This document shows, in pieces, positions 8,322-17,216 of a stretch of 64,000 nt of DNA. The notes under the pieces are model-generated. The model did not search any database. It worked only from the letters and a program-made list of their open reading frames with translations, and was not told where the DNA came from. The position numbers were made by a program, and so were the translations under genes. This DNA comes from Bin87 sp963663945 (lineage in GTDB: Bacteria > Chloroflexota > Dehalococcoidia > Lucifugimonadales > UBA3495), in contig OY760687.1 of assembly GCA_963663945.1 (NCBI GenBank), positions 2,356,001 to 2,420,000 of the forward strand. The letters are read 5' to 3'. Within the stretch, counting starts at the first letter, position 1. Every line of letters starts with the position of its first letter.

Positions 8322-8575
8322 CCAGCCGGCTGACCAGCGTCGGGTTGCTGCGTTTCCCCGGCGGTTTCGGAGCGATTGCCGCGGAAAGTTTGTCCGGGGC
8401 GATTCTTCAGCTTGGGCGCCGTGAACGTATCGGACTTGAACGAGAAATTCGAGATCTGGCGGCTGGCGGGTTTGCCGCACTCTTTGCAATTGATGGGGTC
8501 ATCGGCGCGGGAAACCGGCCGGATGGATTCGAACTCATTGCCACAGTCGGGGCACCGGTACTCGTAGATTGGCAT
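8318..8575 (-). CDS. FmdB-type zinc ribbon protein
   Basis: An 85-residue protein beginning MPIYEYRCPDCGNEFE, the signature of the FmdB/CxxC regulatory family. Cysteine pairs CPDC (residues 8-11) and CKEC (about 31-34) make one zinc ribbon. The rest is a polar, disordered tail. The true start is the ATG at 8575, with GGGAGG just upstream; the longer open frame upstream lies in a non-coding region. Often implicated in regulation of amidases or other hydrolases, but the function here is unknown. Divergent from the FAD oxidoreductase gene. Confidence 0.85.
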   Translation of the reverse strand: MPIYEYRCPDCGNEFESIRPVSRADDPINCKECGKPASRQISNFSFKSDTFTAPKLKNRPGQTFRGNRSETAGETQQPDAGQPAG

Positions 8576-8593
8576 AGACACCTCCCACTCGGA

Positions 8594-8599
8594 ATTATA
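8594..8599 (-). promoter_or_regulatory. -10 element upstream of the FmdB-type gene
   Basis: A TATAAT on the minus strand 19 bases upstream of the start codon. No good -35 is visible. Confidence 0.35.
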
Positions 8600-8638
8600 T
8601 CCTAACGCAATTTTGCGGCTATTTTTAAGGAAGACAGC

Positions 8639-9766
8639 ATGAGCGACCAAGCAGCAGACGTAGTCATCATCGGCGGGGGAGCAGCGGGTTGCGCCGCAGC
8701 CTACTACCTGGCGGCCATCGGGGTAAAAGCGACCGTGATCGAGCGCGAGGGCGTGGCGAGCCATGCTTCCGGATACAACGCCGGAGGGCTCAACCCTCTG
8801 GAAGGGCACGGTTGGCCGGATCCGCTGATGCCGATGGCGCTGCAATCTTTTGCGTTGCACAAGGAACTGTGGGACGCGCTGCCGGCAGAAACCGGTATCG
8901 ACTACAACGGCCGGATCATGTCAATCCTCAAAGTCGCCCTGGACCCCGAGGACCTGGACGACCTCCGGGCTACACTGGAAACCTTCAACAGCGCGCCGGA
9001 GCCGGGGTTCTCCGCGGAGTGGCTGGAGCGTGAGGACGTGCTGGCGCTGGAGCCGCGCATCACCCCCGAGGTCATCGCCGGGATCAGGGCAGTGGGCAAC
9101 GGCGCATTGGACGGGCTGGAGTTCACGCAAGCGCTGGCCGCCGGGGCGGAGAAACTGGGCGCGACGGTGTTGTCCGGAAGCGCCGTGGGGTTTCGGTTGG
9201 GCAATGGCAAGGTGGAAGCCGTGGTAACCAACGACGGTGAGATTGCCTGCGGGTCGGTGCTGATCGCGGCCGGTCCGTGGTGCCGGACAGCCGAGCAATG
9301 GCTGGACATCGCGATACCGGTGGATCCGCTGAAGGGGCAGATCATCAGGGTACGGCCGGACGGCCCCGGGCTGGACTACGAGTTGATCGGCGGCGGCAGT
9401 TCGATGTACGCGAAACCCGACGGGCTTATCTGGTGCGGCGCTACCGAAGAGGAAGTGGGTTTCGACCTGTCGCTGACCGATGAGGCTCGCGACGACATCA
9501 TGCGACGAGCCACGCGATTGATGCCGGCACTAAGCGGCGCGGAGCAGGTCCTGCACACGGCGTGCCTGCGGCCGGTTACACCGGACTGGCTACCCATCGT
9601 GGGACAGGCCCCGGGCTGGGACAACGTGTACATCTGCGCCGGCGGCCAGAAGAAGGGCATCCTGCTCGGCCCGGCGATGGGCAAGGGCATCGCGGAGATC
9701 ATGGCGTCAGGTAGCACCGAGATCAGCCTGGCAGGCTGTGATCCCGGGCGCTTTGGCGGGAAATAG
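8639..9766 (+). CDS. FAD-dependent oxidoreductase (DAO family)
   Basis: 375 residues with an N-terminal Rossmann fold, VVIIGGGAAGCAAAYYLA (GxGxxG, residues 9-26), then GYNAGGLNP and a C-terminal FAD contact region near LRPVTPDWLPIVG and CAGGQKKGILLGPAMG. This is the sarcosine oxidase / D-amino acid oxidase / glycine oxidase fold, which oxidises amines or 2-hydroxyacids. No covalent-flavin cysteine can be assigned with confidence. AAGGA lies 9 bases upstream of the start. The substrate is not deducible. It is followed after 15 bases by a membrane protein and then the CoA-transferase, apparently in one transcription unit. Confidence 0.87.
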   Translation: MSDQAADVVIIGGGAAGCAAAYYLAAIGVKATVIEREGVASHASGYNAGGLNPLEGHGWPDPLMPMALQSFALHKELWDALPAETGIDYNGRIMSILKVALDPEDLDDLRATLETFNSAPEPGFSAEWLEREDVLALEPRITPEVIAGIRAVGNGALDGLEFTQALAAGAEKLGATVLSGSAVGFRLGNGKVEAVVTNDGEIACGSVLIAAGPWCRTAEQWLDIAIPVDPLKGQIIRVRPDGPGLDYELIGGGSSMYAKPDGLIWCGATEEEVGFDLSLTDEARDDIMRRATRLMPALSGAEQVLHTACLRPVTPDWLPIVGQAPGWDNVYICAGGQKKGILLGPAMGKGIAEIMASGSTEISLAGCDPGRFGGK

Positions 9767-9781
9767 CGTTCACCCGGGACC

Positions 9782-10255
9782 ATGCGAGGGCTTGAGGATA
9801 AACGGGACAATTGGGAAGAGCGCACCGGCATTCTCAACATACCGACCAGGCTGATCCGGTGGTTTTCGGGTACCTTCACGACGGTTTGGCTTATACTGAT
9901 CGGCATGAGCAGCTATAACAGCGTGACGACCCTGCGCGGAGAAGATTGGGACGCACAGGCAGTGGGTATCATCTCAGCTGGCGCTTCCAACATCGGCTTC
10001 GCGATTCCCGTGGCGTACGTGCTGACGGAGGTCATCGACATGGTATTCGGGACATGGTACCGGCAACGGACTCGTGAACGAGCCCGTGCGGAGGGGCTCG
10101 AAGAGGGCAGGGAAGCGGGCAAGAAGGCGGGGATGCACGAGCAGCACGAACGCTGGATGCAATGGCTTGATCGGCAGCGGCAGGCGGAAGAAAACGGTCT
10201 GCCATTCGACGAGCCACCACCAGGACTGAATGGTGAACACCCAACCAAGGAGTAG
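9782..10255 (+). CDS. Small membrane protein with charged C-terminal helix
   Basis: 157 residues, family not recognised. Two hydrophobic segments are visible: about residues 30-42 (FTTVWLILIGMS) and about residues 62-84 (IISAGASNIGFAIPVAYVLTEV). A long charged helix follows (RERARAEGLEEGREAGKKAG), likely a coiled coil, and then a Pro-rich end. It sits between the FAD oxidoreductase and the CoA-transferase, 4 bases before the latter. Possibly an inner-membrane anchor or scaffold; nothing in the sequence fixes a role. Confidence 0.65.
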   Translation: MRGLEDKRDNWEERTGILNIPTRLIRWFSGTFTTVWLILIGMSSYNSVTTLRGEDWDAQAVGIISAGASNIGFAIPVAYVLTEVIDMVFGTWYRQRTRERARAEGLEEGREAGKKAGMHEQHERWMQWLDRQRQAEENGLPFDEPPPGLNGEHPTKE

Positions 10256-10259
10256 ATAG

Positions 10260-12542
10260 ATGACTACGAACGGCACGTCAGGCGCTTTGCGCGACATCCA
10301 CGTGGTGGAATTTGGACAGTACGTACCCGGGCCGATGCTCGGGATGTTGCTGGCCGACCAGGGCGCGCACGTCATCAAGGTGGAGCGGCCGGGCGGCGAC
10401 CCGGCACGGTCGGAGCCGGCCTTTGCCACGTGGAACCGGGGCAAGCGGTCAGTGACACTGGACCTGAAGACCGACGCCGGACGCGAGAATGCGCGCCGGC
10501 TGGCCGCCAATGCCGACGTGGTCATCGAAAACTTCCGGCCCGGAGTCGCCGACCGGTTGGGCATCGGGTACGAAGAGCTGTCGGCAAACAACCAGAGACT
10601 GATCTACTGTTCGCTGCCGGGATACGGCGAGGAACACCCGAGCCGGAACGAGCCGGGCTGGGACCCGGTCATCAGCGCCGAGACCGGTTTTTATCCTGAA
10701 ACCTCGGAAAGCGACGGCGACCCGCTGTTCACGCCGCTGCCCATTGCCAGCACCTTTTCGGCGTTGTTGGGGTCGGTGTCTGTAGCGATGGCGGTCAACG
10801 CGCGGGACAAGTCGGGCAAGGGACAACGGATCGAGGTGCCGCTGCACTCCGCGATGTTCACCGCAATGGGCAGCCGAATCATCCAGTTCAACAACTACGA
10901 GTACGTGAACCTGTTCGATTTCCCGCGCACGGTGATGTCGCATCCCTATCAGTGCGCCGATGGGCGATGGGTGTACCACCACGGGATGTTCGAGCGGTTC
11001 GCGCGGCAAACGCTGACGGCGGCGGGCAAAACCGAGTGGATCGACGAGGTCACGTCGCTGTTCGGGCGCCCGGTGGACGACGACACGCTGGCGTTCTGGC
11101 AGGACCGGTTCTCCGAGATGTTCAAGGAGCGGACGGCGTGGCAGTGGGAGGCGGACATCAACGCCCAGGGCGGGGCGTGCACGGTGTGCAAGACCGTGGA
11201 CGAGTGGCTGGTCCACGAGCACGCCGTTGACGCGAAGATGGTTGCTGAGGTGGAAGACGCCGAACACGGCACGATGAAGCAGCCGGGCGTGCAGGTTAGG
11301 CTCCGCGGAACCCCTGGCGCGATACAGGGTCGAGCTCCCAAGCTCGGCGAGCACACCGACGAGGTGCTTGCCGAACTGGAGAATGCGCCCGCGCGAACAG
11401 CAGCCAGCAACGGCCACGGTGATGTAATGGCCGCGCTGCAGGGCGTGCGCGTGCTGGACCTGTGCATCATCCTGGCCGGGCCGACCTGCGGACGTACCCT
11501 GGGCGAGTTCGGGGCGGACGTGATCAAAATCGACGACCCGACGCGGATCCTTGACCCGGTGGGTTACATTGACGTGAACCGGGGCAAGCGCAGCATCATG
11601 CTGAACCTCAAGACCGACGAGGGCCGCGAGGTTTTCTGGAAGCTGGTGGAATCGGCTGACGTGATTGTGGAGAACAACCGCAAGTCGGCGGTGCAGCGGT
11701 TGGGCCTTGGTTACGAGGAAGTCAAGAAGGTCAAGCCGGACATCGTCTACGCATCGCTCAACGCCTTCGGGTACGACGGGCCGTGGTCAGAGCGGGCCGG
11801 CTGGGAGCAGCTGGCGCAGGGCACCAGCGGGATGCAGGTTCGACGCGGTGGCCGGGACGGCAAGCCGATGCTGGCGCCCTACGCCGTCAATGACTACGGC
11901 ACGGGCTTGATGGGAGCGTACGCCGTGGCGTTGGCGTTGCACGAGCGGAACCGGACCGGCCAAGGCCAGTCGGTGGACAGCGGGCTCGCGCTGACGGCCG
12001 GGCTGTTGCAATCTCCGTACTTCCTGGACTACGAGGGGTACCAGCGGGAGGATATCGAGGGAACCGACGCGCGCGGGTACTCGCCGGGCTCGCGGCTCTA
12101 CGAGGCGTCGGACGGGTGGATGTATGTCCATTGTCCCGACAGCGGGGCGTACGGGGCGCTGTTGTCGGCGCTGAATTTCCGAGACATCCACCACGACAGC
12201 GAAGCGATCGCGGACGTCATCAGGGGCAGCACCATCGAGCACTGGATGCAGGAACTGCGGCCGCTGGGCGTTTCGGTTAGCCCGAATCTGACGATGGAAG
12301 ACTACCGCCATGACCCAGTGGTGCGAAACGCAGGATTCGTCGTCACCCGGGACCACACCGTATGGGGCAGCGTGGACCACTCCGGCACGACGGCTCGGCT
12401 GTCGGCGACGCCGCCGAGGCTGGGGCCGCCGGCTCCTTGGTTCGGCATGCACACGGACGAGATCCTGGCGGAAGCAGGGTACTCGGCCGCGGAAATCGAG
12501 GCACTGAAGGCCTCGGGAGCGGCGGTTGAGCCGAGCCCATAA
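10260..12542 (+). CDS. Tandem CaiB/BaiF-type CoA-transferase
   Basis: 760 residues made of two complete family III CoA-transferase domains in one chain: about 1-375 (VVEFGQYVPGPMLGMLLADQ ... VIKVERPGGD) and about 385-755 (VLDLCIILAGPTCGRTLGEF ... VIKIDDPTRI). Each has the DLKT-type stretch and a GYG/GYD segment. Normal members are 380-430 residues and work as interlocked dimers, so the fusion likely folds as an intramolecular dimer. Family members move CoA between carboxylic acids such as formyl/oxalate, carnitine or 2-hydroxyacids. Context with oxalate-type enzymes makes a dicarboxylate or C2 substrate possible. The two halves probably have different substrates or one inactive site. Confidence 0.87.
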   Translation: MTTNGTSGALRDIHVVEFGQYVPGPMLGMLLADQGAHVIKVERPGGDPARSEPAFATWNRGKRSVTLDLKTDAGRENARRLAANADVVIENFRPGVADRLGIGYEELSANNQRLIYCSLPGYGEEHPSRNEPGWDPVISAETGFYPETSESDGDPLFTPLPIASTFSALLGSVSVAMAVNARDKSGKGQRIEVPLHSAMFTAMGSRIIQFNNYEYVNLFDFPRTVMSHPYQCADGRWVYHHGMFERFARQTLTAAGKTEWIDEVTSLFGRPVDDDTLAFWQDRFSEMFKERTAWQWEADINAQGGACTVCKTVDEWLVHEHAVDAKMVAEVEDAEHGTMKQPGVQVRLRGTPGAIQGRAPKLGEHTDEVLAELENAPARTAASNGHGDVMAALQGVRVLDLCIILAGPTCGRTLGEFGADVIKIDDPTRILDPVGYIDVNRGKRSIMLNLKTDEGREVFWKLVESADVIVENNRKSAVQRLGLGYEEVKKVKPDIVYASLNAFGYDGPWSERAGWEQLAQGTSGMQVRRGGRDGKPMLAPYAVNDYGTGLMGAYAVALALHERNRTGQGQSVDSGLALTAGLLQSPYFLDYEGYQREDIEGTDARGYSPGSRLYEASDGWMYVHCPDSGAYGALLSALNFRDIHHDSEAIADVIRGSTIEHWMQELRPLGVSVSPNLTMEDYRHDPVVRNAGFVVTRDHTVWGSVDHSGTTARLSATPPRLGPPAPWFGMHTDEILAEAGYSAAEIEALKASGAAVEPSP

Positions 12543-12568
12543 GGGTCGATTACATACGCCAAAGGACG

Positions 12569-12596
12569 GTAGGGGCGAATGATTATTCGCCCCTAC
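12569..12596. repeat. GGGGCG...CGCCCC palindromic repeat, copy 2
   Basis: A perfect palindrome with arms GTAGGGGCGAAT and ATTCGCCCCTAC, just after the CoA-transferase gene. Same family as 10-37, 15056-15082, 43918-43945 and 60894-60917. Confidence 0.85.
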
Positions 12597-12755
12597 GCAT
12601 GGCTCACGAGAACTGCCCGGGCGCTGTTTCCGATAGTGTCAGCGTTTGCCACGCTGACTATGATCCTGGCGCGGCCGGCCACCTCGGGACAATCCGACGT
12701 TCAAGAACATAGAGGACATCGGCAGGCAATGTCGATGAGCGCACGCCCGGCGCGA

Positions 12756-12784
12756 GTGCAAACTGGGCGATGTGCGTGCTAAAC
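12756..12784 (+). promoter_or_regulatory. Possible promoter of cysS
   Basis: TGC followed by TAAACT (12779-12784) gives the extended -10 form seen at several other promoters in the window. The -35 at 17 bases, TGCAAA, is poor. Confidence 0.35.
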
Positions 12785-12816
12785 TTGCGCCAACTGCGCC
12801 CGCCGGAGGTAGAGGT

Positions 12817-15027
12817 ATGTTACGCATCTACAACACCCTGACGAAGAACGTCGAGGAGATCCGGCCAATGACGGCCGGCAAGGTGTCGATGTACACGTGC
12901 GGGCCCACGGTTTACCGGTATGCGCACATCGGGAACCTGCGCACCTACCTGATGGCGGACTGGATCCGCCGGATTCTCGTCGCCGATGGCAACGAGGTCT
13001 ACCACATCAAGAACATCACCGATGTGGGCCACATGCGCCAGGAACTGGCTGAGGCCGGCGGCGACAAGATGATCATGGCGGCGTTGGCCGAAGGCAAGTC
13101 GCTGCAGGAAATCGGCGAATTCTACGCGGATGTTTTCTGGCAGGACGAGGAGCGGATCAACATCCTGCCGGCCCACGTGTTTCCCTGGGCGTCGCACCAC
13201 ATCCCTGAGATGCTGGAGATGGTGGGCACGCTGATGAACAACGGCGCGGCCTACGAAGCGGGCGGGAACATATACTTCGACGTGAACAGCTATCCGGAGT
13301 ACGGGAAGCTATCCCGCAATTTCGGCGGCGACCTGCTGGAAGGCGTGCGCGCCGAAGCGGACCCGCTGAAGCATGATCCGAGGGACTTCACCCTATGGAA
13401 GGCGGCGGAGCCGGGACGGGACGTGAAGTGGGACAGCCCGTGGGGCGAGGGTTTCCCGGGCTGGCACATCGAGTGCTCCGCAATGGCGCACAAGTACCTG
13501 GGCGAAAAGTTCGACATCCACACGGGCGGCGTGGACAACGTGTTCCCGCACCACGAGGACGAAATCGCGCAGAGTGAAGGAGCCTTCGGGCAGCAGCACG
13601 TGAACTACTGGGTGCACGGGCAGCATCTGCTGGCGGACGGAGCCAAGATGGCCAAGTCGGCCGGGAACGTGTTCCTGATCGAGGACCTGTCGACGCGGGG
13701 GTTTGACCCGCTGGCCTTCCGGTACCTGTGCATGACGGTGCGTTACCGACACCGGATGAATTTCACCTTCACGTCGCTCAAAGCTGCAGAGAAGGCGCTG
13801 ACCGGCCTGCGGAACCGTATCTGGGTTTGGCGGAACATATCGGGGAACGGCTCCAGCCATCATGCCCTGAGCGCGGAAGGCCAGGAGTGGAGCGGCAAAT
13901 TCTGGGACGCGGTCCACAACGATCTGGACCTGCCCACCGCGCTGGCAATCACGTGGGCAATGGTGCGGTCGGAACTTCCGGCAGCAGACAAACTGGCGCT
14001 GATCCTGGACTTTGATCGGGTATTCGGGCTGGACCTGGACCAGGTTCCGGAGCGGTACGAGATCGGCACGCCGACCAGCGACGCTCTGGAGCGCCGGGAC
14101 GCGCTGCGTCAACAGGCGGCATACCGCGACGCCGACGCGCTACGGTCCCAGGTGGTGGAAGGTGGGATGGTGGTGCAGGACACCGGAGTGGCGACGCTGG
14201 TGCGTCCGCAAACCCCTCTGGAACAGCTGGAAGCGCGGTGGCCCTCAGTGTCCGCTTCCAGGGAAGTGCCGTCGCTTCTGGGCGAGCCTGACCTCTACGA
14301 CTTCACCTTCCTGGTCAACGCCTATGACTACGTGGACGACGTGCGGCGGTGCGTGGAGGCGGTCCTGCGGCACACCGGCGGCGAGTCGGTGGAGGTCGTC
14401 GTGGTGGACAACGGATCCACGGATGGCACGGCAGAGTACCTGGAAGAGGCCCAGGCCGAGCACTCCAACGTGCGGGTCATCCACTGCGATCATGTGGTAG
14501 GTGACGCCGCGGGCAAGAACATCGGGTTGAAACAGGCCCGAGGGCGTTACATCGTCCTGCTGGACGCTTCGACCGAGGTAGTTGGAGACATCCTGTCCCC
14601 GGTGGCGGAAAGCTTGGCCGACCAAAGCATTGGCGTATTCGGTCCGTACGGGTTGACGACGGATGACATGCAGCATTTCCACGAGGAAGTGGACCGGGGA
14701 GACGCCGACGCGATGCAGGCGTACTGCATGGCATTCCGGCGCGCCGACCTGTCCTCCGTGGGGTTGATGCACGAGTCCTTCCGGTTCTACCGGAACCTGG
14801 ACATTGATTACTGCTTCCAGTTCAAGAACGCTGGCTACCGGGTCGTGTGCGACAGCAGCCTGCCGCTGGTGCGTCACGAGCACCGCCAATGGGAGGAACT
14901 CGAGGAGAACCAGCGCGACGAGTTGAGCCGGAAGAACTTCGGGCGATTCCTGAAGCGCTGGGGTGGTCGGCCGGACCTGCTCATCAACCCCGACGCGCGC
15001 GGGTTCGATACCGGGTTCCGGCACTAA
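12817..15027 (+). CDS. cysS: Cysteinyl-tRNA synthetase fused to a family 2 glycosyltransferase domain
   Basis: 736 residues, against about 460-490 for a normal CysRS. The synthetase part is complete: Zn ligand Cys28 in TCGPTVY, HIGN at 37-40, IECSAM and PHHEDEIAQSE for the other Zn ligands, and KMAKS at 277-281 (KMSKS motif). From about residue 490 to the end there is a GT-A glycosyltransferase: YDFTFLVNAYDYVDDVRR, VVVVDNGSTDGT, GKNIGLKQARG, and at 583 LLDAS, where the usual metal-binding DxD has Ser in place of the second Asp. The reading frame is continuous with no sign of a frameshift. GGAGG lies 7 bases before the ATG. The synthetase function is secure; whether the extra domain is catalytic is open. 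Confidence 0.92.
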   Translation: MLRIYNTLTKNVEEIRPMTAGKVSMYTCGPTVYRYAHIGNLRTYLMADWIRRILVADGNEVYHIKNITDVGHMRQELAEAGGDKMIMAALAEGKSLQEIGEFYADVFWQDEERINILPAHVFPWASHHIPEMLEMVGTLMNNGAAYEAGGNIYFDVNSYPEYGKLSRNFGGDLLEGVRAEADPLKHDPRDFTLWKAAEPGRDVKWDSPWGEGFPGWHIECSAMAHKYLGEKFDIHTGGVDNVFPHHEDEIAQSEGAFGQQHVNYWVHGQHLLADGAKMAKSAGNVFLIEDLSTRGFDPLAFRYLCMTVRYRHRMNFTFTSLKAAEKALTGLRNRIWVWRNISGNGSSHHALSAEGQEWSGKFWDAVHNDLDLPTALAITWAMVRSELPAADKLALILDFDRVFGLDLDQVPERYEIGTPTSDALERRDALRQQAAYRDADALRSQVVEGGMVVQDTGVATLVRPQTPLEQLEARWPSVSASREVPSLLGEPDLYDFTFLVNAYDYVDDVRRCVEAVLRHTGGESVEVVVVDNGSTDGTAEYLEEAQAEHSNVRVIHCDHVVGDAAGKNIGLKQARGRYIVLLDASTEVVGDILSPVAESLADQSIGVFGPYGLTTDDMQHFHEEVDRGDADAMQAYCMAFRRADLSSVGLMHESFRFYRNLDIDYCFQFKNAGYRVVCDSSLPLVRHEHRQWEELEENQRDELSRKNFGRFLKRWGGRPDLLINPDARGFDTGFRH

Positions 15028-15055
15028 CCGAATAGGTTGCATCGGATTAAACAAG

Positions 15056-15088
15056 CAGGGGCGGCGCATGCGCCGCCCCTACGTTTTT
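15056..15088 (+). terminator. Terminator of cysS, built on a GGGGCG...CGCCCC repeat (copy 3)
   Basis: A palindrome with arms AGGGGCGGCGCA and TGCGCCGCCCCT (15057-15080), then ACG and TTTTT. It lies 29 bases after the cysS stop and is the only copy of the repeat family with a clear T-run. Confidence 0.75.
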
Positions 15089-15105
15089 GGGTTTGGAGTA
15101 GCGGA

Positions 15106-15981
15106 TCAGCCGCGGCCGAACCAGTCGGGGTGGACGGCCTGGAGGCCAAGCTGGGGCCAGGCGGCGGGAGCACCACACTTTTCGAGCCTCGCTTCCAAAG
15201 GCAGGGACTCGTCCCAATGGTAGGCGATGATGCGGCGGCCGTTCCAGTCGGCGGCATCATCGGACGCAATCCAGACCACCGGCGCCTGCATAACTTCGGG
15301 CTGGATGAGGGCATCGGCCGTGGCGCCCTCGGGCGGCAGGACCATGTTGGTGGCAGTGGCGCCGCCGGGCGTCAGCACGTTGGCGGTGACGCCGGTGCCC
15401 TCGAGGTCCTGGGCCATGATGGCGACGAGCGCTTCATGTCCGGCCTTGGACGGGCCATAGGGCGCGCCGCCCTTGCGCCACATGGTGTCCATGCTGGTGG
15501 TGACGCCGATGATGCGGCCAAAGCCCTGTTCCATCATGTGGCCGGCCACGGCGTTGGCCATGAGGAAGGGGCCACTGAGGTTGACGGAAATCACGCGCAG
15601 CCATGCGTCAGGGACAATATCGAAGAAACCGGTGCGGCTGCCGGCAGAGCTGCCGCCGAAACCGGCCGTGCGGGGATTGATGCCGGCGTTGTTGACCAGG
15701 ATGTGGAGGCCGCCCATTTCGCTGATGGTGCGCTGTACCGCATTCTGCACCGACTCGGGGTCGGTGACGTCGGCGATGATGGGCATGACGCACTCGTCGC
15801 CGCCTAGTTCGCGCATGTCGTTGGCGGTCTGGTCGAGCCAGTCCTCGTTGATGTCGAGCATGGCGACGCGGGCGCCGGCCCGGACCAGGCCGGTGGTGAT
15901 GGAGCGGCCCATGCCGATGGGGCTGGCGGCGCCGGTCACAATGGCAACGCGGCCCTGGAGTGTGTCGGAGCGGGTAGTCAT
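15106..15981 (-). CDS. SDR family oxidoreductase
   Basis: 291 residues. The Rossmann NAD(P) motif is VTGAASPIGMGRS (TGxxxGxG-like, with the unusual SPIGMG), then NNAG (LVNNAGINPRTAG), and the catalytic Ser-Tyr-Lys set is visible as TTS and YGPSKAG. A C-terminal PGG...N segment follows (LTPGGATATNMVLPPEG). The start at 15981 is preceded by GAGG. It is convergent with cysS and divergent from meaB. Substrate unknown. Confidence 0.85.
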   Translation of the reverse strand: MTTRSDTLQGRVAIVTGAASPIGMGRSITTGLVRAGARVAMLDINEDWLDQTANDMRELGGDECVMPIIADVTDPESVQNAVQRTISEMGGLHILVNNAGINPRTAGFGGSSAGSRTGFFDIVPDAWLRVISVNLSGPFLMANAVAGHMMEQGFGRIIGVTTSMDTMWRKGGAPYGPSKAGHEALVAIMAQDLEGTGVTANVLTPGGATATNMVLPPEGATADALIQPEVMQAPVVWIASDDAADWNGRRIIAYHWDESLPLEARLEKCGAPAAWPQLGLQAVHPDWFGRG

Positions 15982-16072
15982 GGAGGTCACCTCTGGGTTC
16001 AGGCGTAGGTATAAGAGCAACGATAATAACCGCTGGGGCGGGAGTTGTTAAGGGCGACTGGTGCACCCATCC

Positions 16073-16101
16073 TTGACCCGAGCACCGGCCGATGCTAAAT
16101 T
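16073..16101 (+). promoter_or_regulatory. Sigma70-like promoter of meaB
   Basis: TTGACC (16073-16078), a 17-base spacer ending in TGC, and TAAATT (16096-16101). It is one of the clearest promoters in the window. Confidence 0.65.
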
Positions 16102-16152
16102 GGCCGCCGTGTTTCGTTACCAACATTACGATTTTCGTCGCGAGATTGTGGG

Positions 16153-17127
16153 ATGAGCGAACTGGCCGAACGGGTGCTGAAAGGCGAATTGCGCGCCCTG
16201 TCGCGCGTGCTGACCCTGCTGGAGCGCGGCGATCCGGCGGCTGCCGAGGCGATGGCCGAGTTGGACCCGCACACGGGCGCAGGGTACGCGGTAGGGATCA
16301 CCGGGCCGCCGGGCGTTGGCAAGAGCACGCTGGTGGACCGGCTGGCAGAGCACCTGCGAGGCCAGGGCAAAACCGTTGGCATCCTCGCGGTGGACCCGAC
16401 GAGTCCTTTCACGGGCGGGGCGCTGCTGGGCGATCGGATCCGGATGCAGCGTCACTATCTGGACGACGGTGTGTTCATTCGCAGCGTGGCGACTAGAGGA
16501 CAGTCCGGCGGGCTGCCGCGCATTGTGAAGAGCATGGTGCGGGCGCTGGACGCGGCCGGAAAGGACGTTACTCTGGTGGAAACCGTGGGTGTAGGGCAAA
16601 CGGAACTGGGAATCATGGGCGTGGCGGACACGGTCGTAGTGGCCATGACGCCGGAATCGGGGGACTCCATCCAAACGCTGAAGGCCGGCGTAATGGAGAT
16701 TGCCGATCTTTATGTAATCAACAAGGCCGACCGGGATGGAGCCAATCAGCTATCGGCGGCGGTGACGGCGATGCTGCAACTGTCGGACCTGAGCGACGGC
16801 TGGAACCCGCCGGTTCTGCTGACCCAGGCGTACGCCAATGTGGGGATCGACGAACTGTGGGACAGCGTGGCCGCGCACCGGGATTACCTGGCCGACACGG
16901 GCGGATTGGAAAAGCGGCGGGCCGAGCGGCGCCGGGCGGAGTTCCTGGAGACGGTGCAGGAGGAACTGTACCGGCGCATCACCGAGCGGCTGCAAGACGA
17001 CGCAGAGCTGATTGAGCTGCTTAGGCAGATAGATGGGAAGGCGGCGGAACCATACGGCGCGGCTATGGGGTTGCTGGGCAATGAACAGGGTCTGGCCCAC
17101 CTTGCGGGTGGCAGGGCCGTCGACTAG
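16153..17127 (+). CDS. meaB: MeaB/ArgK-type GTPase (methylmalonyl-CoA mutase chaperone)
   Basis: 324 residues of the G3E P-loop GTPase family. P-loop GPPGVGKST (about 51-59), VDPTSPFTGGALLGDRIRM (the signature Switch region), ETVGVGQTE (switch II) and NKAD (guanine specificity) are all present. MeaB protects and loads adenosylcobalamin-dependent methylmalonyl-CoA mutase. No mutase gene is in this window, but the cobalamin regulon at 32-41 kb shows that the cell handles this cofactor. The start has only a weak GTGGG upstream. Confidence 0.9.
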   Translation: MSELAERVLKGELRALSRVLTLLERGDPAAAEAMAELDPHTGAGYAVGITGPPGVGKSTLVDRLAEHLRGQGKTVGILAVDPTSPFTGGALLGDRIRMQRHYLDDGVFIRSVATRGQSGGLPRIVKSMVRALDAAGKDVTLVETVGVGQTELGIMGVADTVVVAMTPESGDSIQTLKAGVMEIADLYVINKADRDGANQLSAAVTAMLQLSDLSDGWNPPVLLTQAYANVGIDELWDSVAAHRDYLADTGGLEKRRAERRRAEFLETVQEELYRRITERLQDDAELIELLRQIDGKAAEPYGAAMGLLGNEQGLAHLAGGRAVD

Positions 17128-17158
17128 CTGGTCGCGAAACACACCCGATCGATATGGA

Positions 17159-17187
17159 AACGGGGCGGCCAGATTGGTCACCCCGTT
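17159..17187. terminator. Bidirectional hairpin between meaB and the slipin gene
   Basis: Arms ACGGGGCGGCC and GGTCACCCCGT pair around a short loop with one mismatch. It sits between two convergent genes and resembles the hppA terminator at 59939-59971. Confidence 0.55.
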
Positions 17188-17216
17188 CGCCGTAACTTGA
17201 TTGTCGGTTATGTAGT

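Larger units (their letters stand above)
12543..12816. other. Intergenic region before cysS
   Basis: About 270 bases without a gene. It holds repeat copy 2 (12569-12596) and a weak promoter-like sequence before cysS. Nothing else is recognisable; the open frames here are short and have no supporting ribosome binding site. Confidence 0.6.
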
